From Opeltia flavorubescens (lineage: Eukaryota > Ascomycota > Lecanoromycetes > Teloschistales > Teloschistaceae), in the NCBI GenBank assembly GCA_000442125.1, contig KE546969.1, forward strand, positions 806,001-870,000: a stretch of DNA of 64,000 nucleotides, read 5' to 3'. The notes under the pieces were generated by a model, which worked only from the letters and a program-made list of their open reading frames with translations, did not search any database and had not been told where the DNA came from. A program made the position numbers and the translations under genes. Of the stretch, positions 1-11,224 are shown one piece after another; position 1 is the first letter of the stretch; the number at the start of each line of letters is the position of its first letter.

Positions 1-574
1 TTGATTGTCTATACCTTTTGCCCTGTTTTTAGGGCCGACTGTCGTTACTCCCATCCTCTAGCAAAGGGGTTACAAAGTGAAACGCTAATTGCATTCCGAC
101 CTCTTGCGCGACCGACACGACCCCATTGACACCTGCAGAACAGACATCCTCGACTTTGACCCTTTACCATCTATCCGCTATCCACTTGGACTGCTGGCAG
201 TTCAATCCCATCACACCACGCGTAACTCCACAATTACTGCCGCCCTCGTCCTTCATCAAGCCTTTCGCCCATCCATCTGCGTCATCACCAAACCTCACAA
301 ACCTATCCTTGTAAGACTAATATCAACAGCTGACATCTTTATTGATCGTTGGTTACAATAAACAACGTTCAACTGCCAAAACTCGCCTTCATCAAGTCAA
401 TTCCTGGATAATCGAACCCGTGCATGCTGCCGCTACAAGAGACTGCCGCTGAGCTCACCTCGCACTCCGTACACAGAAGCAGCCAACTTCAGCATAGCAA
501 TATCCCAAGCTGCTCGCACGTTAGAAAGAAGAGAGCGTTCTTGTGGAGTATTCTGTTGAACCTATCGAGGCTGA
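1..574. other. Upstream region of the WSC gene, no supported gene
   Basis: Short open frames occur here (for example 89-361), but they overlap in several frames and have no recognisable domain or coding character. The stretch probably holds the promoter and 5' UTR of the WSC-domain gene that begins at 575. It may also include the edge of a gene lying further left. Confidence 0.4.
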
Positions 575-1643
575 ATGTTCACAATGGAATGGATATCGGG
601 ATGCGCGCCCTTGATCTTGCTCTTACTCTCGACCCTTCAGGTCGCCGCTGCTCAAGATAATGCTGGTCTGAAGGCGACCACGTACAAAGGTTGTTTCTCA
701 TCGTCAGATGGTTTTGAGGACCAAGGATCCTACACATATCAGTCACCTGGTTACTGCCAGAAGCAATGCGTCGGCCTGAATAAACCGGTCATGGCATTGA
801 CGGGCGGGTCACACTGTTGGTGTGGGGATCTGCTTCCAGTCACGAGCAGCAAGACATCGGATTCCCAATGCAGTACACCGTGCCAGGGCTACCCTGCTGA
901 TACATGTCTGTTCACTTGATGCACCATGATTGAGTCCATGCTGACTAGTACATAGGTGGAGGAGACAGTGATTGGTCAGTGCTTCTGACAGGCCTGAATA
1001 ACAATGTCGGGAGCGCCCAAGATTCGAGCTCGGATCCCGATCCAAGTTCCAAATCAAGTCCGCCTCCAAAGGTCTCCTCATCCACGGCCCCAACATCTAC
1101 TGCATCGATTGCCTCTGTCCCTCCAGCCAAGAGTAAGCCTTCGAGTCCAGCCGCAGCCGTTGTGGAACCCGATTCAACCAAAAATAAACCACCGTCGACG
1201 ATCACCAGAGCGAGCACAATTGTTGTGACTGCTCCCGGCCAAACTCAGGCAGTTCCTGTTGCAGTTGAGACTCACAAAGCACCCAAGGGTCCGAATACGA
1301 CTGGCATTGCTGTAGGTGTGGTCGTCGGGGTTGTTGCAATATGTGCTATTGCTGGCGGTTTGTTCTTCTTCCTTCGCAACAGAAAACGACGTGCAATGGC
1401 AAAAACATTCCAAAATAACAGTGCCAACCCTTTCGAGACGGAGAGCAAGCCGCCTCCAAGCAGCTGCTCCATGTCTGACTCGCGTCTGGAGCCGTCAGTA
1501 ATGATGCAGCGGCGGCAAAGTGATGGCAGTATAGCAGACAACCAAGATTATTCGAGAAGGATTCTAAAGGTACGTCGTAAGCCATTCCAAATTCAAGGAT
1601 TTCCCTAACATTGATAAAGGTGACCAACCCTGATGGTACCTGA
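575..1643 (+). CDS. WSC-domain cell-wall stress sensor, single-pass membrane protein
   Basis: Exons are 575-905, 956-1569 and 1620-1643, giving 322 residues. The order is a signal peptide (about residues 1-25), then one WSC domain (about 30-115) with eight cysteines. A long Ser/Thr/Pro-rich spacer follows, then a single membrane helix near residues 226-248, basic residues just inside it, and a cytoplasmic tail of about 70 residues. Splicing at 905/956 restores the conserved end of the WSC domain (DTCGG...LLTG). Splicing at 1569/1620 gives the tail end LKVTNPDGT. WSC proteins are known as O-mannosylated plasma-membrane sensors that feed the Rho1/Pkc1 cell-wall integrity pathway, and WSC domains are thought to bind glycans. 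The overall architecture matches fungal Wsc sensors. Which paralogue this is cannot be told from the sequence. Confidence 0.88.
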
Positions 1644-2461
1644 TTGATATCCTACAGCTTTACTTTCACGGTTGTGATTTTTGTCAATCGCTTAGCGTCT
1701 CTGTTCCTGCAGATTATTTAGGGTCCTGCCCGCTGTGCTCGAAGATTCGGGAGTAGGGCGTACGGTGATGTGTTAGGGGCTCATGATACCGAAGTACGTC
1801 TAAGGAGGTCGAGGCATTACGGTGAGGCCGAGATTCGTCGATGACCCCTTAAGATTCTACACTCCTTCCAATTTCATTTCTGCGGCATGTGCACGTTGAC
1901 CGGCCGTTCTATTATGTCCAGCATCTTCCTCATATACCCACACTCGAAAGACGGAGAAACCGTTGGACGGGTGATCGATATGTAATGTTTTGTCCTCGGC
2001 CATGATAGGATTTGGATGAGGAGGAAAAATGATAGGAATAGCAGCACAATCACATAGACCTCGCATCGCTCTCCTCCGTGTCAGTGTAACCTTGACAACC
2101 TTTGTCCTCCACCCGACTATCCGATGCCATATTCAATTCTTCGATCATTTGCCCCCAACACCAAGCTATACATAGATACCTTAATCATATTCATTACCAG
2201 CAGCCTAGCAGTAGTATCTTGGGTATAAGACATTGAACGATCCTGATTAGGCCTGGACACTTCCGAGTTGCCCCTTCCACCAATGACGTTAGAATACACC
2301 ACAAGAAAACTGGAATTGTGCCAACCCACTTCCAAGAGCAAAAATAGCTCGGTAAGAAATGATATCTGCACGCTAGTGAGATTTCTATTTTCCACCCTCT
2401 TTATTCAATCCGCCCTTATAGTGAGATACATCTACAAAGAGGTCGTTTATACCGTGTTCCA
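1644..2461. other. Intergenic, no supported gene
   Basis: This stretch lies between the WSC gene and CHO1. Open frames at 1857-2066 and 2117-2395 on the minus strand have no recognisable content. It probably holds the WSC 3' UTR and the CHO1 promoter. Confidence 0.4.
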
Positions 2462-3543
2462 ATGTCCCTCCGGTCAAGCGTCACTAATGGCGGCGTGGAC
2501 AAAACCACCTCTAGCAGCCCACCAGATGGCGGTATATTCAGTCTTCCCATCCTTGGTACTTGAGCAACCCAATAGCTTAACACACTATAGGTCAGGAGAA
2601 GCAGAAGAAGCTCCTTGCAGCCGACGCGGGTCATTTCTCTATGATAAAGTATTCCTCGCCCACGCCCGATCTTTTCGCTTTGGTTGGACTCAATAGACTG
2701 ATCAAGGCTCTTTTGAACAGAGCCCTTCACCTCGCCGACCTCATTACTGAACTCAATGGTACGTCCGCCTGAGTCCCTGTATTTCTGCGCTCCACCACCT
2801 TTCTTTCTCTCCCACCTCTCGGTACGTGTTTGACGGAAGTGCGTACTCAGGCTTCTGCGGTTTCATGTCCATCCTCTCTTCCATGCGATACTGCCTCGGG
2901 CCCCCGACATCACATGCTACTATGTGGATGGCCCTCGCTTTGATGCCCTTTGGCTTATTCTTCGACTTCATGGACGGGAAAGTCGCGCGGTGGAGGAAGA
3001 AGAGCAGTCTAATGGGTCAGGAATTGGACTCCCTAGCTGATTTGGTGAGCTTCATACATCCTACCTATCTCCTCCGCCCCTTTCCCCTTCAGGGCCACTG
3101 TTACGTACAGACTTTGTGAGTGGGATCGAGATATTGACGGACAATTCGCGTTGAACTAGATATCCTTCGGTGTTGCCCCTGCTGTCTCCGCTTTCGCTCT
3201 CGGCCTCCGCACCACGCTCGATACCCTCCTCCTTGCATTCTTCGTCCTTTGCGGTCTCACACGTCTTGCTCGCTTCAATGTCACGGTTTCTTCCCTTCCC
3301 AAGGACGCAACGGGGAAATCGAAATACTTCGAAGGAACACCTATACCTTCAAGTTTATGCATCGTGGGTGCTATGGCGTGGTGCTTGAATCAGGGCTACT
3401 TTGTAGGAGGCCAGAATGGGGTGGTAGGAGGGATATGGGGAGCGGAAGAGAGCTGGTGGGGAGGGGTACATCCGATTGTCGGTTTGTTTGTGGGCTGGGG
3501 GTGTGCAATGGTCAGCCGGACGATACATATCCCGAAACCGTAG
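2462..3543 (+). CDS. CHO1: CDP-diacylglycerol--serine O-phosphatidyltransferase (phosphatidylserine synthase)
   Basis: Transfers the phosphatidyl group from CDP-diacylglycerol to serine, forming phosphatidylserine in the ER membrane. Preferred exons are 2462-2531, 2591-2648, 2721-2758, 2851-3044 and 3160-3543, giving 247 residues. The CDP-alcohol phosphatidyltransferase signature DGxxAR(x)8GxxxDxxxD is complete, at about residues 96-118, followed by several hydrophobic segments. The N-terminal block reads DAGHFSMIK then [13 protein letters not shown], as in fungal Cho1. The 72-nt intron at 2649-2720 is inferred because removing it restores that family sequence. It has length 3n and no stop, so retaining it would give 271 residues. 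The ATG at 2462 is the first one in phase with the downstream exons. Length fits the family. Confidence 0.9.
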
Positions 3544-4351
3544 TGTACGCCGGATATCATGGCTTTAACCAGGGGGGACCAGAGAGAAACGGCCGATGAC
3601 GATGGGTTGGGAAGGAGAGGCTTAAGACCTGTGTTTCACGAAATGCATGCATAACGAGAAGCGGAAACGATACCACTCACATAGCAGTTCTTCAAAGATT
3701 TACAAGGATACTTAATCCTTTCCTATCCGAAATTAAATTCTTCGACCTAGGCCCCAGAAGCCCAGAGGCCCAGCTCAACCTAAAACAAAATCATCGAACC
3801 TGTCGATATGAAGGACCAAAGGATAAACGGCATAAATGGTGCTACCAAACATTTCCTTGATATTCCGTCCGCCAAAGGTCCAACCGCCCCTGAACTTGAC
3901 CCGTTGCAGCCCCATTACAAAAAACAAAAACTCCAAACCAGCAGCCGGGCAGATCCTTCGTATTCGATACATGGACATTACACAGAATCTCCGCCCCTCC
4001 TTTGCCACAGCATCCTTTTCCCTGCCCTTGACCCCTCTATTCGTACCAAAACATCTCAAGAAGATCCAAGCTTGGTTGAGGATCCATCCTTCTTCCGTGT
4101 GAATGTGAGAAAACAATGAAGACTTTCCCAAAAGCCGCCATATAATCCAGCCCTATCTCTCATTTGTTCTTTACTCCTATATGCTCAGCAGGCGGGCAGT
4201 AAATAAATGTTGCATCTCTTGTAATCCATCCTCCATGGCGTCCCTCGGGAACGAAAACCCAGAGCACCCAGACACCTCCTCACAGCCACGGTCCGGAATC
4301 AGTTGCTTCTCTGCTCGATTGGCTTTGCCTCTTCAAGTGGTCCTCACAATC
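3544..4351. other. Intergenic, no supported gene
   Basis: A stretch of about 0.8 kb between the convergent CHO1 and RasGAP genes. Overlapping open frames of about 90-118 codons exist on both strands near 3775-4131. None resembles a known family, and they mirror each other, which suggests chance openness. Probably 3' UTR sequence. Confidence 0.35.
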
Positions 4352-6878
4352 TCACCACCCTTTCTTACGCGCGAATCGTTTGTTAAGTAACGCCAGTACC
4401 TTGGGAACGTTGAATTGAACATATTCAAGATCGAGAGCTTCTTGGTTATCCTTCTGCATTTCTAGCAGATCGTCGAGTTTGAGATCGAGCTCAAGGAGGC
4501 CTCGATTACGGCCTACAAATGATTAGCTGTTGCCACATGCTGTATGTACTTGAAGCAGTTGGGAGAGGCCCCAGGTTTTGGACGCACCTTTGTAATGCAA
4601 GCTGATGACAAACGTCCCTGGCAATGGACTCGTGAAGTTGAAGAAAATATTCGCCCGCCTATTGTCTGGGACGTTGCTCTTTTGTATCACGCCTTCCTTT
4701 TCGAGCTGCTGGTGGGTAAACTTATATGGACCTAGTACTTGTTGCTTCTGTTGTTTTCTTGACTTGCCCTCCGATTGGCTGCGAACATTGTGTAGATACG
4801 ACTTGTACGTCTCGAGCTGGCCCACTAGGTAACTGTTATGGTCTCTGATGGTTCGGAAGACTTCTTCGAGCTTCTTGGTCTCCTCCAGTACCTTTTCCTT
4901 AAGTGATCCGAGGTGCATAAGTTCCTGCTCAATTTCGTCACGCAATAAAGCAAATCCATCGGACTTGTCTATCACGCCTAGCTCTTGCAATTGGCTCAAA
5001 AGTTCCATTGTCCNTATGCCTTTCCGGACCATCACTGCGTCATTCTTTAGTGTTGCCGCAGCTTCGGCTACTCGGTCCAGCCTAAGCGGCCTCCTTGCGA
5101 TGGACGATGACGACGGTAATGATCTCAAGATCTGAACAAACGTCGCTTTAGCTTCCATGAAGTAGACCTCTTCCTGTGTAATATCCAGCGCCTGGGTCAT
5201 ATCATCGATAGCAGTCTCCCACTTGCTGAAAAGGGGTAGATTGATGGCACGGTTCTCCTTTCTCGGTAGTTGGGCAGGCGCCGGCCCCAGTTCCTGTAGG
5301 ATGACGTTGAGATGAGAGTTGTCGTCCCTTGCCAAAGCTGTACTGTGCTTTTCTAATAGTGCATGGGTGGCATATACCTCATTCAGTGTGATTGACAGCT
5401 CGAGGTCCTTCTTGGACAGCGCAACGTAGTTGTCCATTTCCAGACTCTCGTAGAAATCCTGCACTTCGCACAGGTCCAGCATGAACCTGTTGACCCGTTC
5501 CTTGTTTTGGTGGATGAATGGTTGTAATTTTGCCATGTACGGTTCCTTGGCATAGGATGGTTTGTTCGCCAGGTTCTGCAGCATCTTTGCAACCAGCGTC
5601 AACGTTCTTCGTGGATGCTCAGAGGGCGTATCGTCGATGAGCATGTACGATCTGGGTGTGACAATAGCGGGATTGATGAATCTGAGAAAAAAGAAGCCCC
5701 CAATGAGTGTACAGATAGTCTGGTCTCCGGCATCCGGGTACTTTCGCTTAGACAGGCTGCGAATCTGCTTGCATATCCAGCGTATTCCATATGGAGTCTC
5801 GTCGAGGCCTTCGATGATTGTCTCCAGAAATGACGTTGCAATATCTATGAGCATCGTCAATCTTGGGGCAATAATAGCTTGGACTTGTTTGTTCTCCGCG
5901 GCTTGTTCTGCCGTAACAGCCCTAGGCAGATAGTCTGGCACAGATCCCGTGTCCTCTTCGATCTGTTTGATCATGGAGCCATATACCTTTAGGGGATTGA
6001 TCTCAAGGTCAACATCTTTCAGCTCAATAAGGGAATTGATCTTCTCCTGCAAAACAACCTTCAGGTAGCTTTGGCCCGGCCCTCGCCTTGTATACGTGGT
6101 CATCATGCGAGAGACTGGGGTATTGGCACGCAGCAAGGAAGAGTACTCTTGGGTGTGATCGAACTGATAGGTGAGAACAGACTGAAACATGGTCAAAAGC
6201 AAATGTTCCTCACGACTCTCATATTGATTGCCATATATGGTAAACATGACAGTCTGTAGTAGCGAGTCTATCTCGGCCATTGTCACTAGGCGGCAGAGGT
6301 GGGCAATATGTCTTGGTTCGGATTGTAAGAGGAAGAGGAGGTTTCCATATTTCTGCGTCTTTTCATCGTTGGGGAAGAAGCCTTCCTGGAGATCAGACGC
6401 ATCTTCGAGATGGCTCGCAACTTCATTTTGCTATCGAACAAATCTCTATTAGCATACTAGATATCTTCACAGAGTCTGCATCACTCACCTCTTCCAGAGC
6501 CATACGGTTCTGGATGAGCAAAGCTATCCTAGAGTCGAGATACCGGACGTCCTTCTCAAGCATGAAATTCTTCTTTGATTGGCTGGATATCTTCGCTTTG
6601 TAGTCCCGCTGGGTCTTCTGGGCTAAGCCGGTCTCAGCAATGACTGCAAGGCCTTAGGTGGCATGGGGAATCCTACCTCGAGCCAAATCGTCCTCGATCT
6701 CTAGATCCTTCTCTTTGGCAGACATTGACAGGTATAGGGCTGTCGAGTACCGCTTGGACTGGCGAGCCGAGCGACCATCATGAGAGGAGATGGTGTTTTG
6801 GCGCGACACAGGGACATAGGAGGATGAGGAGGATGTTGATGCTCTTGACATTGGCGGCATGACTGCGACGGCGGTCAT
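4352..6878 (-). CDS. gap1: Ras GTPase-activating protein of the Gap1/SarA (Sar1) type
   Basis: Accelerates GTP hydrolysis by Ras. Exons (transcript order) are 6878-6677, 6622-6489, 6430-4588 and 4512-4352, giving 779 residues, close to S. pombe Gap1. The N-terminus is Ser/Thr-rich and is followed by a charged, probably coiled-coil segment (DDLARAQK, then [10 protein letters not shown]). The RasGAP domain carries an arginine-finger region ([10 protein letters not shown]) and the [12 protein letters not shown] signature. After it comes a RasGAP_C-type helical tail ending in RFARKKGW. The splice sites at 6677/6622 were chosen because they restore the conserved DDLARAQK; a nearer AG would leave a 33-nt intron. 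An ambiguous base at 5014 leaves one codon (NGG) undetermined but does not break the frame. The tail exon sits beyond a 75-nt intron. IQGAP proteins share the GAP domain but also have calponin-homology and IQ repeats, which are absent here. Confidence 0.92.
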
Positions 6879-8308
6879 GTTCGCTGGCTGTATCAAAAGT
6901 TTGGCTGTGAAATTATATTTGCCGTACTCGTTCCAGTCTCACTTCTGAGCTCTTATGTCAAGAATTGAGGATTCCGGCTGATCTCTAGTGGCGCTTGCAG
7001 GCAACAAAGGATCTTCTTTAACGGGCGCTCGAATGATAGCCCGTCCGGTCCAGCCGGCGAAGGAATTGCGCACAGGATTTAGGGGGGCAATGATCAAGCC
7101 AGTGTAAGGCAGGAAGGATGGTGTAGAGAAATGGTGATGTGTGGCATCAAGGTTGCTGGCGCAGATTATACGGGAATTGGATTTGTTGGACGTGGGGTCG
7201 GGAGATGATGAGGACGTGGATCAAGTGCAAGCAAGGTTGATACAGAGAGCAGATCAAAAAACCGGAGGGTGACTCTGGATAGATTCAGTGAATTATATCA
7301 ATGCGCGATGATAGGAAGAATCGATGTGTTATAACAGAAGCTTGATGAGGAGGGGCGTGGGAAATAGTATCGGAAGTGGCTTCATAACGAACACGACCAT
7401 GCAAGGGGCAGCTCAGTGCGAGTTGAGTGGTTAATCCTACTTACTTGCATAGGTTTAGCGTGGAGGTCAGGATCTTCGCTACGCCTTCTCCATTCGGTTC
7501 GCCGTTCAGGGTTTCAGGAACCAGGGATAAACCCCAGAGAAGTTCCTGATATCTTGGCCAATAAAGATAGACCTTCTCCTGCTGACAAATCCTCAATTTG
7601 TCTACTCGAGTATCGATNGATTGACTCCCCCAGTACACCCTCTGTATTTCTACGCGTCATTCGACCTGCACTCTCTCTTTATTTCACGATGTAAGTGGAT
7701 GGAGAATAGTCGGAGCACTTCTACTACATTCAGCGAGAATTGGCAAATCATTATCGCTATGCTCGAAACGGCCATCAAGCCCATGCTACTATCTATTTTG
7801 GTGACTGTCAAACCCTTAGCAAAATAAGCCTCTATTACACTTGACCAGATCTGATTGCATCATTGTGATTCCTATTCCTATGCACCGAAGGTCACCAGCC
7901 AACGGAGAAGCTCTGTTCTCAGGGGTCTTTAATTTCCACACGCAATCACCAATCTCTCAGACTATTGCCCGACAGAAGGATCACTGGGCCAGGATCACGA
8001 TCCAAGTGGAGCATGCAGAATCTTGCAGCAAGCAAACCCCAGACCTGACGTGCAGCAAATCAATCCTCGCTGTGGCTCACTCCCGTTGCGGCAACCGACT
8101 GCTTGTCACCTTCCCCGAGAAAGCATGGACCAGTCTGTGGCAGAGATCGACGGTCAGCATCCATCCAGCTCCACTCCCTTCCCCGTCATCCACTAGCTAA
8201 TATTAAAATTCTGCTGATCCTGAGCAATCGATTCTGGCACACTTCGCCCTTTCTAGCTGGCCATCGAGATCGAGGACTCTACTTTATAAACCCCTGGAAG
8301 ATCGTTAT
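6879..8308. other. Intergenic, no supported gene
   Basis: About 1.4 kb upstream of the RasGAP gene and downstream of RRP6, with one ambiguous base at 7618. Open frames at 7416-7694 and 7841-8200 lack recognisable motifs or conserved start context. It probably contains the RasGAP promoter and 5' UTR. Confidence 0.4.
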
Positions 8309-10894
8309 TCAGCTTTTGTAAGTTATGCTTCTGCCCGGACCCTCTCTTTGTACTTTCCGCATCCCCTTCGGCGCATCTAGGGATTTGGAATACGGATCGA
8401 TGCCTCTCTTTGTACCCGCCCCGCCATCATACTTCTTCTGTGCATGCAGCACGGAAGGTGCTTTCTCGTAGTCGAAAGCTTCCTGTCCTCCATCTCCTTC
8501 GCTTCCCCTGTTCAGATTGTTGAGCTCCTCTTGCTTCTTTTGCTCTTTCCTGAGTCTCTTCCGCATCTTCCGCTCTTGGTTGCGCCTTGCTTTGCTATCC
8601 ATTTCCTGAGCATCTTCGATACCAACCGATAAGTCTTCCATGCTTCCATTCACTCCATCAATTGCACCACCTTCACCAGCCGAAATTGTATCACCCGCTC
8701 TCGCCGGTTCTGGCCCGTCGACCATCTCGACGGCTTTGCGCCTCTTCGAACCCCCCATCTGCTTCAGCACGAAGACATCTTCCGCCTGAGCCTTCCTTTT
8801 CTTCGTATATTGATGCTCCGCTCGCGCCCCAGGATCGATTTCTACAGATATTGGGGTCGAGGGCTCGCCACATGCTTTCGCTTCAAACACTTCAGCGGTG
8901 AGTGGCGGTAATGGGAGGGCTAAACAAGGGCCTTGTGCGCAGGAGGGATTAAGAGTCTGTACACATTTGATATCCTCGTTGACCGTTTTCCCCCAAAATT
9001 GAGAAAGGGCTAATGTCGAGGGCATGATACCGGAATTGGACCCTGGGACATCCTTGACATTCGTAGAATCTTTTATTTGTGGCAGACTGGCGTGACTCAT
9101 ATGCGCATGAGCTCCAGGCTCGACTAGATCATCGAATTCAGGTCCATCTGAACCTTCATCCATGGCTTTCTTGATGACTTGGAGTAGCTCAGGTGCAGAC
9201 TTCCTGGTCTCCTTATGGAGGGGTTGACAATGTAAAAGTAATGAGGGCATGGTCTTTGGCATTTCCCTAGCAACAGCCAACACAGCTTTATTAGTCAAGA
9301 TGTGCTGAATGCCTTCATCGAGCTGACGCGCAGTCTTGTCCCTCCATTCATGCACAGCCCGAAAGATAGCAATTTGCTGTCTGTTCCAACGGCCGGGCGA
9401 CCGACCAAGTAAACCCTGCCATCCCCATACACCTGAGCCACTTTTCGCATCGTAGATGTAGCGTTCATAGCGCTGCAATGCTTCACTTTTGGACAAGTCA
9501 TGGACTTGATCAACAAGGTTACCCTTGGGATCCGCTGGATCCGATTTGGACAGGAGCTCATTGCGTATACAGTCAAAGATATAAAGAAGAAAGTGAGTAT
9601 CCGACCGGGCGTAGTCATACATTTGTTTTGGAAGCGGCCTAACACAACTGTAAGTAAAAGAAATTGTCTTCTCTCTGCAAGTGAATCATCAGACTGACCG
9701 CATGCGCCAATCGGCCATTTGATAACGCTTATCTGTATCGAAAGCCGCAAACCGTTGGAGAAGGTAGGCGAGTCCATGCCTTGGATAGCTTAGAAGATTT
9801 GAGGCATGGTAGGTGTCAAATAAGCCAACAACGTAAAGCCCGAGATCTCTCTGCAGCCAAATAATATCACAGGTTGAACCGTGCAATACCTGCGACGAGT
9901 CAATTAATAAATAACGGGTCGAGACGCTGCGACGTGCCTTGACTATCCTGGGATCTGTGAAGACCTCATTCAAAACCTGCAAGTCCTCCCTCCAAGGTAC
10001 TAGTGTATCAACAATCCAATCTTTTTCTCGCGTGCTGATCTGCATTAGCGAAACGAGCCCGATGTACGAGTGAGTTTCATGATGCTCGAGGTCGACTGCT
10101 ATTTCAGTAGCCTGCTTGAGTTCTCGGACCATTTCCTGAACAGCTTCAGGGGTGTCAACCCAAACAGCGTCGGTCGACTCGAAAGGTGAAAAAGGGAGCG
10201 GGTCACTGTGTACGTAAACGGAAGGAGGGTAGGTCGACCGATTGATCTCAGTCTCGTATGGATGCTTGTATCTAGTCTCAAGGTTAGCGCTCGGGGCAAT
10301 GGATCAATAAGAAGAAGAGCTGTACTGCACAAATCCATCCAACGTTGGAGCCAGCTGAAGTGACTCGTCAAGGGAAACAACAGCGTTAGGTTTCGATTGC
10401 AATAGAGGCTTGAAAGGCGTTGTCTCGTCGTTTTTGGGAACCTTTCTGAAAAGACGCTGTGGTTTCGGCAGATTTTGATAACGATACTCGTGCTTGGCGA
10501 GTGGCCTCTTTGCGTCGGTAGCAACACTTCCATTCTGATGATGTGGGGTGAGCTTCTTTACGACTCCCGTAAACTCATCTAAACATGCATCCGCCTTCTC
10601 GAGGAGATTATCAACGACGTCGACGATGCCACGCCACTCATCCTCGACTGATTCTACGTTGGTGAGTGGTGGTGCGACGGTGTCGGTACCAGCAGTGGCT
10701 GTCTTGTTCAGACTCCTCACGAGTGCGAGAAGTCTTCGGCTCTGCTCCTCTATCAGTCGATCCACTTTTAGATCAATTGAACGTTGAAATGCAATGTCCT
10801 CGCTCGATATTTGAGCTGTGGTTCGCGTCGTACCAACGAGCGCAGCCGAGATTTCATCTTTCAGCTCCTTGAAACTGCGCTCGGAAGTCATCAT
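8309..10894 (-). CDS. RRP6: Nuclear exosome 3'-5' exoribonuclease Rrp6
   Basis: Distributive 3'-5' RNase of the nuclear exosome, trimming and degrading rRNA, snoRNA and unstable transcripts. Exons are 10894-10326, 10271-9938, 9889-9699 and 9638-8309, giving 807 residues. The order is an N-terminal PMC2NT (Rrp47-binding) region, a DEDD-Y exonuclease core, an HRDC domain (PGRWNRQQIAIFRAVHEWRD) and a long charged tail. The core has Exo I VDLEHHETHS, Exo II CDIIWLQRDLG and Exo III YDYARSDTHFL. Lysine/arginine-rich clusters near the C-terminus look like nuclear localisation or RNA-binding patches. The second intron (9890-9937) uses a GC donor and is 48 nt with no stop. It is inferred because removal joins IVK directly to VLHGST as in relatives. 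The start was taken at the upstream of two adjacent ATGs. Confidence 0.93.
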
Positions 10895-11224
10895 CACTCA
10901 AAATCAAAGGCTCGGAACAGAGTATGCGAATGAGGTATATAGAGCCATGAATGATCTGGTGGTCACAGCGAGGGGACCTGAATCATTTTACCTCTGTAAG
11001 AAAGAGTCTAGATCAGAAAATGTTTTAGTGGATGAATGATGTCAATCTAGAATTTGAGTGTGGTCTAAGCTTCTGAGTACTGTACTGTAATCTTACAGTA
11101 CTGATACCACGAACCTCTTCTCAGTACTACGCCAACAAACACCCTAATCCTTCTACCGTTCCTCCTCTACTGAGCATACATAATCGGAATTAGATTTCTC
11201 CGAGCATATGCTTACCAGTTTCTA
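10895..11224. other. Intergenic between RRP6 and the methyltransferase gene
   Basis: About 330 bp. It holds the RRP6 upstream region and the 3' end of the methyltransferase gene. I see no coding or structured element in it. Confidence 0.4.

Noticed and set aside
3775-4131. Mirror open frames on both strands (about 88-118 codons)
   Set aside because: No family resemblance, no start context, and several frames open at once, which suggests chance. The stretch lies between convergent stop codons and is better read as 3' UTR.
6644-6676. A 33-nt intron in the RasGAP gene
   Set aside because: It would be too short for normal splicing, and the resulting protein departs from the family. Using the acceptor at 6623 gives a 54-nt intron and the conserved DDLARAQK.
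7416-8200. Open frames between RasGAP and RRP6
   Set aside because: Short, with an ambiguous base inside the region, no recognisable motifs and no splice series that closes.
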